Assembly: GCA_024734555.1 (NCBI GenBank)
Contig: JANPWX010000467.1
Location: 129,833-193,832 of the forward strand
DNA length: 64,000 bases
Source of the DNA: Trochalopteron elliotii
Lineage: Eukaryota > Chordata > Aves > Passeriformes > Leiothrichidae
Direction of reading: 5' to 3'
Positions 25,061 to 37,017 of this stretch are shown here, piece after piece. A program made the translations under genes and the position numbers. Under the pieces are notes generated by a model that ran no database searches, was not told where the DNA came from, and was given only the letters and a program-made list of their open reading frames with translations. Every line of letters starts with the position of its first letter. Position 1 is the stretch's first letter.

Positions 25061-25819
25061 CTGCAGACAGCCAAAATGCAGAGCAGACCCCACAGGACAG
25101 ACCCCTCCTGCTGCCCTTTGTGCTGAACATGCTCCTCTCAAGAACCCTCTTGGCAACTGAGTGATCCTGGAGGTGGTGGAGCAGCTCTGCCTGCAAACTC
25201 CCCCCTCACAGGGCTGTGTTTTCAAATGATTGAAAAAATCATTAAATGAACCCAAATTGAGTATTTGGTATTACTGAGCCTTTTCTTTCTGGGCTGCTCC
25301 AGAGCTGCTGTAGGGTGAGAAGTTGACCTGCACATGCTCCCATTAAAAGCAGCAACACCTCTGCAATCCCAGCCCTGCAGGAGCCAGGCTGGAAGGAAAA
25401 ACCCAAACCATGACACCACTGGGCAGCCTAAACCATGGGGAGCATCTCATTTGGGAAAAAGGCTCCAAATCCCCAATTCCAGGAGGTTTTCTCTTGGAAT
25501 TGTGGGGTTTCTGTGCCTTCCCTCCTGGAATAAGGCTCGAGGGAGCTGCCTGGTGAGAAGGCAGCCAGGAGGGATGGTGGGAGGGAGTCAGGCAATCCCT
25601 CCTGTGCAGGGGACACTGGGGACACAACAGCCCTGGGGTGACAGGGCATGGCAGGGTTACAGGGCCAGGTTTACATTCCCCAAAGGGGCTGGGTGGGCAC
25701 CGGGGCAGAGTGACAAGCAAAGGGACAATCTGGCCGTGTTTGAAGGCAGGGTCTGATGCTGGGTCCCCAGCTCAGATCAGATTTGCTGCTCCCCGTCTGC
25801 AGAGTGTTATCTTCTTTTG

Positions 25820-26245
25820 TCAGAGTCAGGATTAAATGTGTGAGATGGTATTTCGTGCTTGGACTCAGATGTTTATTAATTCCTATCTATGTTACAGTCT
25901 CACAAACTATGAGTTCTACAGCACTTCTAGCTAACAAACTAAAAATGGAGCTCTATCTCTCTCTCTACAAGGCCTTTTAAGGATAAACTGTCCAATTATG
26001 AAATGACACCTGAATTATTTTTATTTTTAACCCAATAACCAACCACCTGTGGCCTGCAATGTGGATTTTTCTACCCAATTACAAAATCCCACCCAGACCC
26101 ATGAAGAAGAAGGTGAAAAAGGACTCAGCCTCTGCCCTAAAACCTCCATCTTGCTTTATACATATATTCCTATATTCTAAACCCTTAAACTCTAAGTTCT
26201 GCACCCTGTGATATCACACACTTCTATTCAAACCACACACCCACA
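25820..26245 (-). mobile_element. LTR-like element, family B copy 1
   Basis: On the minus strand, a TTAAAAGG TATA-like box near 25.98 kb and AATAAA at 25877-25872 lie in LTR order. The whole block aligns with 37018-37530, for example through agggctctat/ctctctctacaag and aacccaataa. The ends are approximate and no internal retroviral sequence adjoins. Confidence 0.65.
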
Positions 26246-29238
26246 ATCCCAGTGTTGTCACTCAATTTTGGGAGCCTTTTCCACGGCCTCAGGTCAAATG
26301 CAGTGTTTGCTTGGGGGTCAGTGCCTGTCAGCACAGAAGGGCTGAAATCCTCAGTGTCCAGAGCTCCAACACGGGCCCTGGGAAGGGGCTGCAGGGTTTG
26401 GGTCTGGGCAGGACCCCCAGGCTGAGGCCGGGCCGGGCTCTGTGCAGGGAGGGGGAGCTGCCAGCCCCAGCTGCCGCTGCTGAACAGTCCCTTCTTGTCC
26501 CTGGGCATCTGTCCGCAGCCCTCAAAGCCGCATTGTTTCCCCATTAGGCACACGGGATTCCCGCTCCAGCCCGCTGGGAACCGGCATCCCGGAGGGATGG
26601 GAGGGGGACAGCCAGGGGAACGCACGGGGCGGGGGACAGTCCAGGGCCGGGGAAGGGGGACACGGACCAGATCGTGCCACTGCCACATCCAGGGGGCTCA
26701 TGCAGCCGCCCAGCCCCTCAGGGGGGCCGCGCTTGGGCTGCCCCCAGACTCACTGGAGACAGCTCCGTGGTGATTTTGATGAGGGAAAACACCTTTGGTA
26801 GGGAATAACCGGAGAAGGAGCCCCTGGAGACGGGAGCTGCCCTGCCAGGCATGGGGAGCCCCATGGAGCGTGGGACTGTGTGGCTCTGCACGGGCGGGAT
26901 GGGACAAACCCCCGATATTTGGGGACAGAATAAGAGTCAGGGTCGTTCCCGGAGGGGATTTGGTGGCAGCAGCAGGGAGGGAGGCAGGGGCAGGTCAGGG
27001 CTGTGACACCACACAGGTCCCTCTGCAGCCTCTGACAGGGGAGCAGAGAGCAGAGCAGGGGTTGGGGTCACAGCCAGCTGTTCCTTGGTGTGGGATAAGC
27101 ATTCACCCCACGGAATGGCAGGAGGAAGAGCAGATCCCACCGATCCCGGCGGGGAAGGTGCAGCATCCCAGCTGGTGGGGGCCGTCACCTCCTCACCTTG
27201 GCTCTCCTGGACTCGCCTTCAGTGCTCCCCGCTCTGTTTTCCTGGTGCCAAAGCACATCCGAGAGCACCATCTCCTGGGCACCGCGGAAACCAGCGAGGA
27301 GAAGCTGAAGGAGGAGCGTTCGTCGAGCATTTTGGGCTGCCTTGGCTAAAGGGGCATCCAGTTGCTTGGGCTCCATCCCGCCAGGTGCCTGAGGAGCAGA
27401 ATGGACACCCCCAGAAGGAAAAAACCGCTGATTTCCCCACTCTAATTCAAGCAAAGCAAGCGTGGGGGAAGATGGATAAGCTTGTGTTCCTTTTAAAAAG
27501 CTTGGATTTCCTTGAAGTTGTCCAACATTTCCAGCTGCTTGAGTTTATTTTGACAGCATGGAAGTGGATATAACCCAGGGTCCAGGACTCTTGGACACTC
27601 CACCAACACAGTGCAGCCCTGGAAAATTAATTTTGCTTCACTGAGCTTCTTTCCCATCTGGGAATATCTCCCTGGGCTGGGATCAAATATGGATTTACTC
27701 TTTCCTGCCCTCGCATCATTCCCAGCAATGCCAAGGACTCGCTGTGTTTGCGCTGGGGCTGGGAAGGGTGGGATGAGAACGAGTTGAGCAGAAACTCCCA
27801 TAAAACCTCAGGTTTGCAGGTTGAACATGGCCAGGGGAAAAGCTGAGGGGGTTTGGGTGTGAGCTGGGAAGGACAGGGCAGGCACCATGCACCCCCTGAG
27901 GGATGGGGAAAGGGTGCAAGAGGTGTGATGGGTCCAGGGTGGGGAAGGTGGAGCCTCCTTTCCCCTCTGCAAGCAGCCCTGCCCTGCACTGGGACATGCT
28001 GGGGTCACTGGGCAGGGACACCAGCCCACCACAGCCACCCCTCCATGGAGCAGTCATGGCTCTGGGACAGGGGAACATGGACATGGGCATGGTGAGCCCT
28101 CAGCAGCTTTCAGCAATCACTCATTTACACAATTCCCAAGGCACAGACTCCACCCAGCCCAGCCATGCTGGTGGTTGTGCCTGCATGGCAAAGCTGCCAC
28201 CAAAATTCCACCTGGATTTTCTCTCCAAGATCCTGGCCCCAGCTGAGTTCAGGGATGTAGGACACTGAAACATCCCTGGTTCATCATTCAGGATCCAGAG
28301 AATTGCAGTGTGGATTTGGCATGGAAATACTGAGACCTGTAGCAATTTTTTTGCCTGGCACCAGCCTCAGACGTGGAGCAATGTTGTGGCTTTTAATGTG
28401 CTTTGAAAATAAACATTTTCACATAACTCATTGTCCCTCCTCCACACCCAGCCAGGGGAAAGTTTGGGTGCTGCTGTGGAACTCCAGGGTTGTCCCTGCA
28501 CCCTCCTGTCCTTGCCAAAGGCTGTAAAGCTCTTCCCAGATGTTGCTGGGGTTGCAGGGAAGGGACCTTGGCCACCCCAAACCTTTCAGCAAGGGCTGTG
28601 TCCTCTGGGTCAGAAATGTCCTTTAGTCAGTGGCAGCCACTGACCTCAGCACAGAGAAAGTCTCATCTGTGGCCTCTGGAGCTGAGCCTGCAGCCACTTT
28701 CCTGCTTGGATCAAAGGATCGTGGAGCCTTGGTTTGAGGGCACTGAACCATGTGCTGGACTTGTTAAAACTTAGGGAAAAAAAATACAGGCAGTGTTTAG
28801 GGACTTGCTTTGCCCCTGAACTTGGATTCTTGTCCTACAGGAACTGTCAGACTCAGCCTTGTCCCTCAGTGAAGGTTCTGCTGCTGGAAGTGAGGGAAAG
28901 GCACTGAGGAGAGCCAGGCCTGGGAAAGAGTGAAACTGCTGGCAGAGCTGGGGCTCTGATATGCCCAAATCCCTTTGATTTTGGCGTGGTCCAAGCAGCA
29001 AAGGGAGGCAGACTCGTTTTTCCAGTGCCTGTGTATAGAGCCATGAGCTCATTGGTTCCAGCTGCAGAGAGCATTCAAAGTATGGGAAACAGGAATTTCC
29101 ACCACCTGGGTGCCAGCAGGGAGCAAACTGGGGCTGGGGAGATGCTTGGCTGCCCCAAATCTGCTCTTGCTGGCCCAGATCACTCACTGGAGATGTGTGT
29201 GGGTGCAAGCAGCCCTGGCACCTCCAGCAGCTTCCAGA
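26246..29238. other. Intergenic, no gene recognised
   Basis: GC-rich single-copy sequence with many chance open frames on both strands. I see no conserved domain, repeat family or RNA gene in it. Confidence 0.5.
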
Positions 29239-29738
29239 GGGAGCAGGGCATGGGGATGTCTGTCTGTCCCAGGAGGGAGCAGGGCATGTGGATGTCTGTC
29301 CCAGCAGGGCATGGGGATGTCTGTCTGTCCCAGCAGGACATGGGGATGTCTGTCTGTCCCAGGAGAGAGCAGGACATGGGAGTGTCTGTCTGTCCCAGCA
29401 GGGCATGGGGACGTCTGTCTGTCCCAGGAGGGAGCAGGGCATGGGGATGTCTGTCTCAGCAGGGCATGGGGATGTCTGTCCCAGCAGGGCATGGGGATGT
29501 CTGTCTGTCCCAGCAGGGCATGGGGATGTCTGTCTGTCCCAGCAGGACATGGGGATGTCTGTCTGTCTCAGCAGGACATGGGGATGTCTGTCTGTCTGTC
29601 CCAGCAGGACATGGGGATGTCTGTCTGTCTCAGCAGGACATGGGGATGTCTGTCTGTCTGTGCCAAGAGGGAACAGGGCATGGGGATGTCTGTCTGTCTG
29701 TCCCAGCAGGACATGGGGATGTCTGTCCCAGCAGGGCA
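29239..29738 (+). repeat. Minisatellite, about 26-40-bp unit
   Basis: Some 17 variants of gcagggcatggggatgtctg, each followed by (tctg)n and tcccag, run without interruption. Unit length varies through the number of tctg steps and an optional agggagca insert. The lack of stops creates long open frames on both strands; these are not genes. Confidence 0.9.
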
Positions 29739-30186
29739 GGTGCCCCAGCCCTGGCACAACTCCCTGGAGAGGTTTCACCTTCATTTTCGGATCCTCTCAA
29801 CAAAACTGGGATAACAAGTAGAGCAACCCGACCCCCGAGCCTGAGAGGTGAGGAAGGTGTGGATGTGCTCAGGGTGCCCTCGCAGGGATTCAGGGATTCA
29901 GGGCTGGAGAGGCACCCCTGGGGGCACCAGGATGCCCTGCTGGGGCTGCACCCACACTTCTCTTTCCAGAAACCAGCCCTGTGCTGTAAGCACTGCACCC
30001 ACGGGTGACTGATACTGCTGCCCACGCCCCAGCCCTGCCCAGGGCACTGCAGGGCCTTTCTCACAGGGCTTTGGGTGCCAGGGGTCATCTCCTCTTCCTT
30101 CTGTCCCACACAGCCCTGGGGACCTTCCTGAAGCTGCCAATGTCTCTGCAGAGCAGCTCCCTGCCCCCAGGCAAGACCTCCCAGTG

Positions 30187-30695
30187 TCATGGGATGGTTT
30201 GGGTTGGGAGGGACCTTAAAGATTATCAGTTCCAACCCCCTGCCATGGCAGAGACACCTCCCACTGTCCCAGGCTGCTCCATGCCCCAGTGTCCAACCTG
30301 GCCTTGGGCACTGCCAGGGATCCAGGGGCAGCCACAGCTTCTCTGGGCACCCTGTGCCAGGGCCTGCCCACCCTCCCAGGGAACAATTCCTGCCCCATAT
30401 CCCATCCAGCCCTGCCCTCTGGCAGTTTGAAGCCATTCCCTGTGTCCTGTCCCCCCATCCCTTGTCAACTGTGTCTCTCCATGTTTCCTGCACCTCCTTC
30501 AGGTCCTGGCAGATCACAATGAGGTCACCCCAAAGCTTCTCCTGTCCAGGTGAACAATCCCAGCTCTCCCAGCCTTTCCTCCCAGCAGAGCTGCTCCATC
30601 CCTCTGCTCATCCTGGAGCCTCCTCTGGGCTCTCTGCAGCAGCTCCAGGTCCCTCCTGTGCTGGTTTGGGGCAGCTCTGCAGGTGGGGTCTCACA
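30187..30695 (-). mobile_element. CR1 LINE 3' fragment (longest in window)
   Basis: It starts at tcatgggatggtttgggttg and continues ggagggaccttaaagattat, the antisense of the CR1 3' end. It reads on for about 500 bp to gcaggtggggtctcac, a typical internal CR1 phrase. It is truncated at the CR1 5' side. Confidence 0.9.
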
Positions 30696-31335
30696 TGTCC
30701 AGGTTTCTCCTGGAGCTTTTCCCTGATGAAGACTCCAGGGCTCCCGGGGCACTCAGGCAGCTGCAGGTGCTGTGGGTGCATGGCCACAGTGAGGGAGGGG
30801 CTGTGAGGCCACTGTCCCCACTCCAGGACCTCCTCTGGGTGTGACAAACAGCATTCAGATCCCTGTGGAGCCTTCGAAAGATGAAATGTGGGTTGACCCT
30901 TCAGGTTGGGGGGTGACAGGGGGGTTGGGAACAGCTGGGATTGGAGTGATCCAGCCTGCAGGCAGTTTTTACAAGGCTTTGCAGGGCAGAGGCCTCTTGG
31001 GTCAGCTGAGGGACAGGTGGCTCTCTGGGACACAGGTGAGGTGACAGAGAACCTCCTCTGAGGGGGTTTTCACCTGCATGTGGCCAGTGGTGGCTCATGA
31101 GCCACCTGAAGTTGCTGAGATAGCCAAGGATGAAGCTTCTGCCTGCCCTGAGCCCATGGAGCTCCTGCTGCACCTGCAGCACCGTGCAGGGAGATGCTGG
31201 AACACCCCAGGGCAGGGACAGCACAGCAGAGCCCCCCATGGCTGCTCGAGGGTCTTTGCTGGGCCAGTCAGTGTCACCTGGGGCTCTGGAGGGGCTGCAT
31301 GGCTGGGGGGGAGAAGGGGAGGGGCCTTGGGGAAG

Positions 31336-31402
31336 GGGTGAGGGCAGGGTGAGGATGATGGTGGTGATGATGATGGTGAGGGATGAGGGTGAGGGATGGG
31401 CA
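31336..31402 (+). repeat. Imperfect GATGGTG microsatellite
   Basis: Runs of gatgatggtggtgatgatga, then gtgagggatgagggtgaggg. A short low-complexity tract with no gene attached. Confidence 0.7.
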
Positions 31403-31654
31403 GTGCAGGTGAGGAGGCCAGCCCTGGTGCAGGACCTGCTGCAGGACGTGCAGCTCACCCAGCCCTGCAGCTCCAGAGGGTCCCAGCACCCCTTCAATGC
31501 CGGATTGACCCCACAGCGAGCCCGGGGACACGGTGGAGGGCAGGACCGTGCCTACTGTCCCTGCCCACCACGCCTGACGCCAGCTCCTCGCCCACTCCCT
31601 GCCCAAGCGGGCCAGGGTGAGCCCTTTAAAACCCGAACGGGTTCCTCCGCATTC

Positions 31655-31869
31655 ACTCCGCGGGAGCTGTCCCTGCCCTGTCCCCGTCCTTGTCCCTGCC
31701 CTGTCCCCGCTCCAGCCTTTGCGCAACGCGCCCTCCTCAGACGCAGCCGGCACCTGGAGTCCCAAAGGTGTCCCGGTGTCCCAAAGGTGTCCCGGTGCTC
31801 TCCCGGGCCAGCGCCGTGTCTGGGGACAGCCGTGCATGGAGGGGCCGCTGCCCTGGGGCCCTAGAGCAG
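31655..31869 (+). other. Candidate 5' untranslated exon of RNF222
   Basis: A TATA-like TTTAAAA at 31625-31631 lies upstream of a CpG-containing stretch that ends in the strong donor CAG|GTAAGG (intron from 31870). The RNF222 coding exon starts at a good acceptor at 33141, which would make a 1.27-kb intron. The exon's start is inferred from the usual 25-30 nt spacing to a TATA box. There is no transcript evidence. Confidence 0.4.
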
Positions 31870-32429
31870 GTAAGGGGATTTTGGGGCACGGGGGAGCTCG
31901 GGGTGAGGGGAACAGCAGTCCCTGATCGCTTCTGAAGCACAGCAGGAGCCTGGATCTGTGCTGGTGCCTGGGGAGGGGGTGGTTCGTGGTGTCCCTGTGG
32001 CTGTTCCAGGGCGGGGGTGACAGCCCTGCCGGAGAGAGGACCAGCAGGGGATGGCAGAACCTCCAGATGGGCTGGGAGGGTGTCCATGGCACAGTCAGGC
32101 ATGAGAACAGGGGTGCAGGCTGGGTGGGGTCTGAAAACGCCACCAGGGCTGGAAAAACCTGCAGCTGTGCTGAAGGTCTGGCTCCTGAGCTGCTCTGAGA
32201 GAGCTGAGCTGAATATCTCCCCTGTCCCTTCTCTTCTCTGGCCTCTCCCTTGGTGCCAGGGGAGCTGCAGGGCAGAGATTCAGCCCCATCTGGGGCTCAG
32301 GGCACCCCACACTGCTCCCAGGGCCAGGGCTGGGCTGGCTCTGCCTTCCCTCCTCTCTGACTAACCCTGACTCGGGCTTGATGCACCAGCTCCAGCCTGA
32401 GCATGGACACAGCCTGGAGATGCCACAGG

Positions 32430-32592
32430 CTGGCCACCACCACGGCCTGGCCACCACCACGGGCTGACCACCACCATGACCTGGCCACCACCATGGGCTG
32501 GCCACCACCATGGGCTGGCCACCACCATGACCTGGCCACCACCATGACATGGCCACCACCATGACCTGGCCACCACCATGGGCTGGCCACCA
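32430..32592 (+). repeat. 17-bp minisatellite
   Basis: About nine copies of ctggccaccaccatgac or its gg variant stand in tandem, 0.55 kb upstream of the RNF222 coding exon. Confidence 0.9.
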
Positions 32593-33140
32593 GCCCAGGC
32601 CATCCCCAGCAGCCTGGTGTGGCTGTTTGCTGCTTGCCCTGGCTGTGTCACCTCCGTGTCCACCCCCTGTGGCTCCCAGCTGCTCCACCAGCCTGGCTGC
32701 TCCAAGCTGCCCCTCTGAGCTCTCTGGGATGGGAGCATCTCCCTGTCCTTGGCTCCATGGTGGGATGGGAATTCCCAGCTCCCAGCAGCTGCAGCTGAGC
32801 ACGGAGGCACTGGTGACACAGTCTGTGCCTGGAAAGACACAGCCTGCACTGGGAATTCAGCAGACATGGCTCCTTCCAGGGGCTCAGCCCTCTGTCCTGG
32901 TGGTTTTCCAGGCAGGGATTATTGCCCTGGAGGGCTCTGGAGCTGGGATCCTCCCACCCTCTGCCCCTTGCCCCGGGAGGTTTAACCTGCTGAGAGTGCT
33001 CAGGCCATGCCAGGCACCCATCCCCTCTTCCTGTGAGGGATGAAGGGTAGTGCCAAGAGAGCAGGGAGGAGGAGGAGGGCTGAAGAGATGGACTGTGCTA
33101 ATCACCGCCCTGATTAACCCCTCATGCCTCTCCCTGGCAG

Positions 33141-33171
33141 CTGAGCAGCTCCCGCCGCCACCACGGCAGCG
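33141..33171 (+). other. RNF222 5'UTR part of coding exon with splice acceptor
   Basis: The polypyrimidine tract catgcctctccctggcag ends at 33140 and is followed by 31 untranslated bases to the ATG. An upstream exon is therefore expected. Confidence 0.7.
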
Positions 33172-33810
33172 ATGTCCGAGCCCTCCTCCAGCAAGGAGGG
33201 CACCCCGGCCGAGTGCCCCGTGTGCTACGAGAAGTTCCAGCCCCTGGAGGCCACGCACCGGCGGCTCAGCTGCGGCCACACCTTCTGCCACGACTGCCTG
33301 GTGAAGTGCCTGCTGTCGGCCAAGCTGGACGGGCACGTCCAGAGCAGCATCATCTGCCCCGTGTGCCGCTACGTCACCTTCCTCTGCAAGAAGAAGGCTC
33401 TGTGGCCGCCCGGCGTGGCCACCAACCCCCAGACGCTGGAGGTGCCTCTGTCGCCGTCCTCTTTGTCCCACCTGGCCAAAAGCCAGGCCAGCAACACGCT
33501 GGTGGTGCCCAGTCACTTCGTGCTGCCGGTGCAGAGCCTGGAGCGCTGCTCTCAGGGGCTGCCGGGGGTGCTGGCACGGGAAGCTCACATCTTTGTCATC
33601 AGCGACCACGGCATGCCCCTGGTGGCCACGGACTGCGGCTCCCTGGGCGGGAGGAGCAGGGCAGACACCTCCAGCTCGGTGTCATCCAGCCCGGCCCTGG
33701 GGCTGAAGTGCTGCCAGTCCCCCATGGCCCTGGCCGTGATGCTGGTGCTGACCGTGGCCATGCTGGCGGCCGTGCTGCCCTGGCTGCTGCTGGTCAGGAG
33801 GGATTTGTAG
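33172..33810 (+). CDS. RNF222: RNF222, membrane-anchored RING finger protein
   Basis: A single open exon of 212 residues, close to the roughly 220 of mammalian RNF222. The RING is C3HC4: C15 and C18 (ECPVCYEKF), C34, H36, C39 and C42 (LSCGHTFCHDCLVK), C62 and C65 (ICPVCRYVTF). All eight zinc ligands are intact. A variable Ser/Pro-rich middle follows, then the conserved patch HIFVISDHGMPL at 139-150 and a C-terminal hydrophobic segment at about 186-208, followed by RRDL. This predicts a tail-anchored protein with the RING in the cytosol. By family it should act as an E3 ubiquitin ligase; substrates are unknown. The ATG sits 31 nt after a splice acceptor, as expected for a gene whose upstream exons are non-coding. 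It is divergent to NDEL1, the same arrangement as in human. Confidence 0.95.
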   Translation: MSEPSSSKEGTPAECPVCYEKFQPLEATHRRLSCGHTFCHDCLVKCLLSAKLDGHVQSSIICPVCRYVTFLCKKKALWPPGVATNPQTLEVPLSPSSLSHLAKSQASNTLVVPSHFVLPVQSLERCSQGLPGVLAREAHIFVISDHGMPLVATDCGSLGGRSRADTSSSVSSSPALGLKCCQSPMALAVMLVLTVAMLAAVLPWLLLVRRDL

Positions 33811-35246
33811 CAGGGATGGGACCGGCTGGGACACCAGAGTGGTGTCACCAGGGCTGGGACACGCCTGGGGCTGGAGCCTCTCTCTGAAGGCTCCTGGAGA
33901 AAGCCTAGAAGTAGCTTTGGGTGAAGCTCTCTCATCTGGCTGGGGGCTGAATGGAACTTCCAGACCTTCCTGCAGATCTCCAGGTGCTGGCAGTGTCACT
34001 GGTGGCATTTTCTGTCCCTTTGGGTTAAAATATGGTAGGTCAAACCCTGCTGGGGGTTTCCTCCAGGGTTTCTGGAGAGGATCCTCCTGCACCCTGTGAC
34101 AGCACCTGCAGGGCCCGAGGAGCCTGTGCTGCTCCTGCCCAGCTCTGCTGTGACACCGGGCACAGCCAAGGGCTCTGGGGGTCAGGGCTGCCAGGCTGTG
34201 GGGCTGCTGGAGGTTCCCAGGCTCCCAGGATGTCGGAATCATTGTTCTGCAGCCAGCCTGGAGCAGAAACTCACAGCTTCCATCCCAGGGATGGAGAAAT
34301 CAGAGCCTGGTTTCTCTTGACTCTGACTGCTAGGCATGAGGGCAGTGAAACCAGAGCATGGAGAGAGTGGTGCTGGCCCTGCTGAGCTCACCTTCCCCTC
34401 TGCCAGCCTCCCTGCAGTGCCATGGGGTGGGAAGGGAGGCCAGCTCATCCCACAGGCAGTCCTAGCCCTCCCTCACCCCTCTCTGAGCTCCCCAGGGTTG
34501 TAGCTCCTCCTTTTGTCACAGCACCCCTCCTGCAGGGGACCCAGGGACAGGGATTGGGAGTAAACCCAAGTTCTGGTGATCATGGGGGGCAGATTTGGGA
34601 TCCCACCCTGCTGTCCTTGCTAGAGCCCTGTGGCAGAGTGACACAGGGTGACCTTGTCCCTGTATCCCACTCCTGAGGTCTAACAGCCAGGGGCCCATTT
34701 TACCTGTGCCAGACAAGCTGGGCACAGCTCAGCCCCCCAAAACCTCCTAGCTTTGCCCTCTTTGGGACTGGTCCCACCTGAGAAGACCCCAGTGTCAGCC
34801 CCCAACCCAGGCCCTGCTTTGGGAGGGCAGTGGGCAGCAGGGAGGCACAGCTGGGGTTTGGGAAGCTCCGAGCCTGCTCTCAGGGGAGGGAGAAAATGGG
34901 TTGCTGGACACCCCTGCTTGGGGCTGGGATCACTCATGGCTTGTGTCCCCAGCCCAGTCTGCACCTTCATCACCTTTGTCCCCCTGGCCCTGTAGATGCT
35001 GCTCTCACTCTGTCACCTGGGAATGTGTCACTTTGTGGGCACCCAGTGTGAACAGGACATTCCTCACTGTCACCCCAATGTGAGCAGAATGTCCCTCATT
35101 GTCACCCCAATGTGAGCAGGATGTCCCTCACTATCCCCCCTGGGAGGTGACAGTGGCACAGAGCTGGCACGTGCTCCCAAGGCAGGGACAAACACAGCCA
35201 GCAGTGCCACTGAGGTGGCTTTGGCACGGACAGAACTTTTCAGGGC
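33811..35246 (+). other. Probable RNF222 3'UTR
   Basis: Non-coding sequence between the RNF222 stop codon and the first AATAAA on this strand. A 1.4-kb 3'UTR is plausible but rests only on that signal. Confidence 0.4.
35066..35130 (+). repeat. Short 35-bp tandem duplication
   Basis: The phrase gtccctcattgtcacccc, followed by aatgtgagcag, is repeated about two and a half times with few changes. Confidence 0.75.
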
Positions 35247-35252
35247 AATAAA
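35247..35252 (+). terminator. Candidate poly(A) signal of RNF222
   Basis: AATAAA in the context gggcaataaataagg is the first canonical signal I see downstream of RNF222. Confidence 0.4.
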
Positions 35253-36374
35253 TAAGGACAGCTTGAGGCTGGGATGGGGGAGCAGTGTGGGGCAGAGGAG
35301 CTGATGGTGCCCCACACCATCCCTGGGGTGACAGCTGGGGATGCTGCCTTGCTGGCCTGCTGCCCCCTGTGATGTTCCTGCACTCCCCCAACCCTGTCCC
35401 AGTGTCCCCACTCAAAGCTGGGGTGCCATGACCCCAACCCCTGTGTGCAGCACTGGGGAGAAGTGCCTGAGGCACTGCCCTGGAATGGAAACCCTGTTTC
35501 ACAAGAAACAATGACCTGGTCGTGACGTGTCCACGCCTCATTATTTAATAACAAACCCTATGATTAGTCTGTCTGGGCAATTAATGCAAGGTGGCAGGGC
35601 ACTAGCCCCTTGGCACAGGGTGGCTGCAGCTCTGGAGGGTTTGGGGAAGGCAGTGGGGATTGGGAAGAGCTCCAGTGGCAGCAGGGGGAGGGGATGGGGA
35701 TGTCGTGTGCTGTGTCAGGGCCATGCACAGGACCAGGGGTGAGGGACCGAGGCTGGGAGGGAGGGACGTCCATGGCCCCGGAGGAGAGGAGGGTGTTTTC
35801 CACAGGGTGGCACTGCTTGGCCAGGGATGGCGCCCATAGAGCCTCCAGCTCTGGGTGGGTCAGGCAGCAGGAACTGGAGATATCCCGGGAAATGCTGTGC
35901 CCGGCATCCACTCCCTGCTCCAGGGGTGGCATCTCTTGTGCCCGTGGCAGCTGCTGTGCTGCAGTCTGGTGCCCAGGGCCACTGTCCCCATGTCCTCGCT
36001 GTCCCCACCCCAGCTCCAGGCGCTGGGGCTCACAGTCAGTGCTCCCACAGGGAATGTGCCTGCTGTTTGAGGCTTTGGAATCTGCCTGGATGTGGGAAAG
36101 CTGCTCCCAGATCTTTCCTGTGCAGATGGACAAACTGCCCTGAAGCTGTTTGAGTGCTGGTAAAGCAGAGCCAGGCCTTTCTGAGCCCTTTTCTGCTGAT
36201 GTCCCTGGGGAGATGTTTGGATCTCCAGCAAACCACGGCCCCCAGATGCTGCCCAGCTCCAGAGGGTACCAGGAGCATTTCCAGCTCAGTCCTGAGGATC
36301 TCAGTGCTTTGGTTTGCCATGGCAACCTGATAGTCCAAGGACAGCTCAGGCCTGCAGCTCTGAGACAGGGATTT
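35253..36374. other. Intergenic, no gene recognised
   Basis: No family motif or repeat identified; only chance open frames. Confidence 0.45.
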
Positions 36375-36600
36375 CATGGAATCCCAGAATGGTTTGGGTT
36401 GGGAAGGACCTTAAACCTCATCCAGTGCCACCCCTGCCATAGCAGGGACACCTCCCACTGTCCCAGGCTGCTCCAAACCCCAGTGTCCAACCTGGCCTTG
36501 GGCACTGCCAGGGATCCAGGGGCAGCCACAGCTTCTCTGGGCACCCTGTGCCAGGCCCTGCCCACCCTCCCAGGGAAGGATTTCATCCTCATATCTGACT
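36375..36600 (-). mobile_element. CR1 LINE 3' fragment
   Basis: It begins atggaatcccagaatggttt and continues gggttgggaaggacctta, the antisense CR1 3' end, closely similar to the copies at 30.2 and 50.7 kb. It is truncated after about 225 bp. Confidence 0.9.
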
Positions 36601-36736
36601 TAACCCAGCTCCTGTGCATCACATGGCCCAGGCACCCTTGGGCTCCCAACACACAGCTCTGCTTGGGATTTCATCTGGATTTCATCTGCTTAGGATTTCA
36701 TTCTGCTGGAGATTCTTGGCCCCATCCCGGGTGCCC

Positions 36737-36858
36737 TGGGTGCCCTCTGTGTCACTGGTGTTGTGCCCCAAATGTCCCCTTGCCTCACAGCCCACTCTGG
36801 GTGCCCTCTGTGTCACTGGTGTTGTGCCCCAAATGTCCCCTTGCCTCACAGCCCACGC
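36737..36858 (+). repeat. 61-bp tandem duplication
   Basis: The unit tgggtgccctctgtgtcact, continuing to ttgcctcacagcccac, occurs twice in succession and is almost identical, which suggests a recent event. Confidence 0.9.
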
Positions 36859-37017
36859 TGTGGCCCCCTCAGTGTCCCCTCCATGCTGACCTGGCTCAGT
36901 CCTGCTCCTCCTCTCCCCTTCCCCTCGCTGGGAAGGGCTGGAGCCTCCCACCCCCTGTCTCACAAGGGGACACTGGAGCCCTGTGCTGTGACAGTTCTGG
37001 CTTCTCTCTCTGCCAAG

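Noticed and set aside
28771..30008. 337- and 340-codon frames on opposite strands
   Set aside because: Both are generated by the minisatellite at 29.2-29.7 kb.
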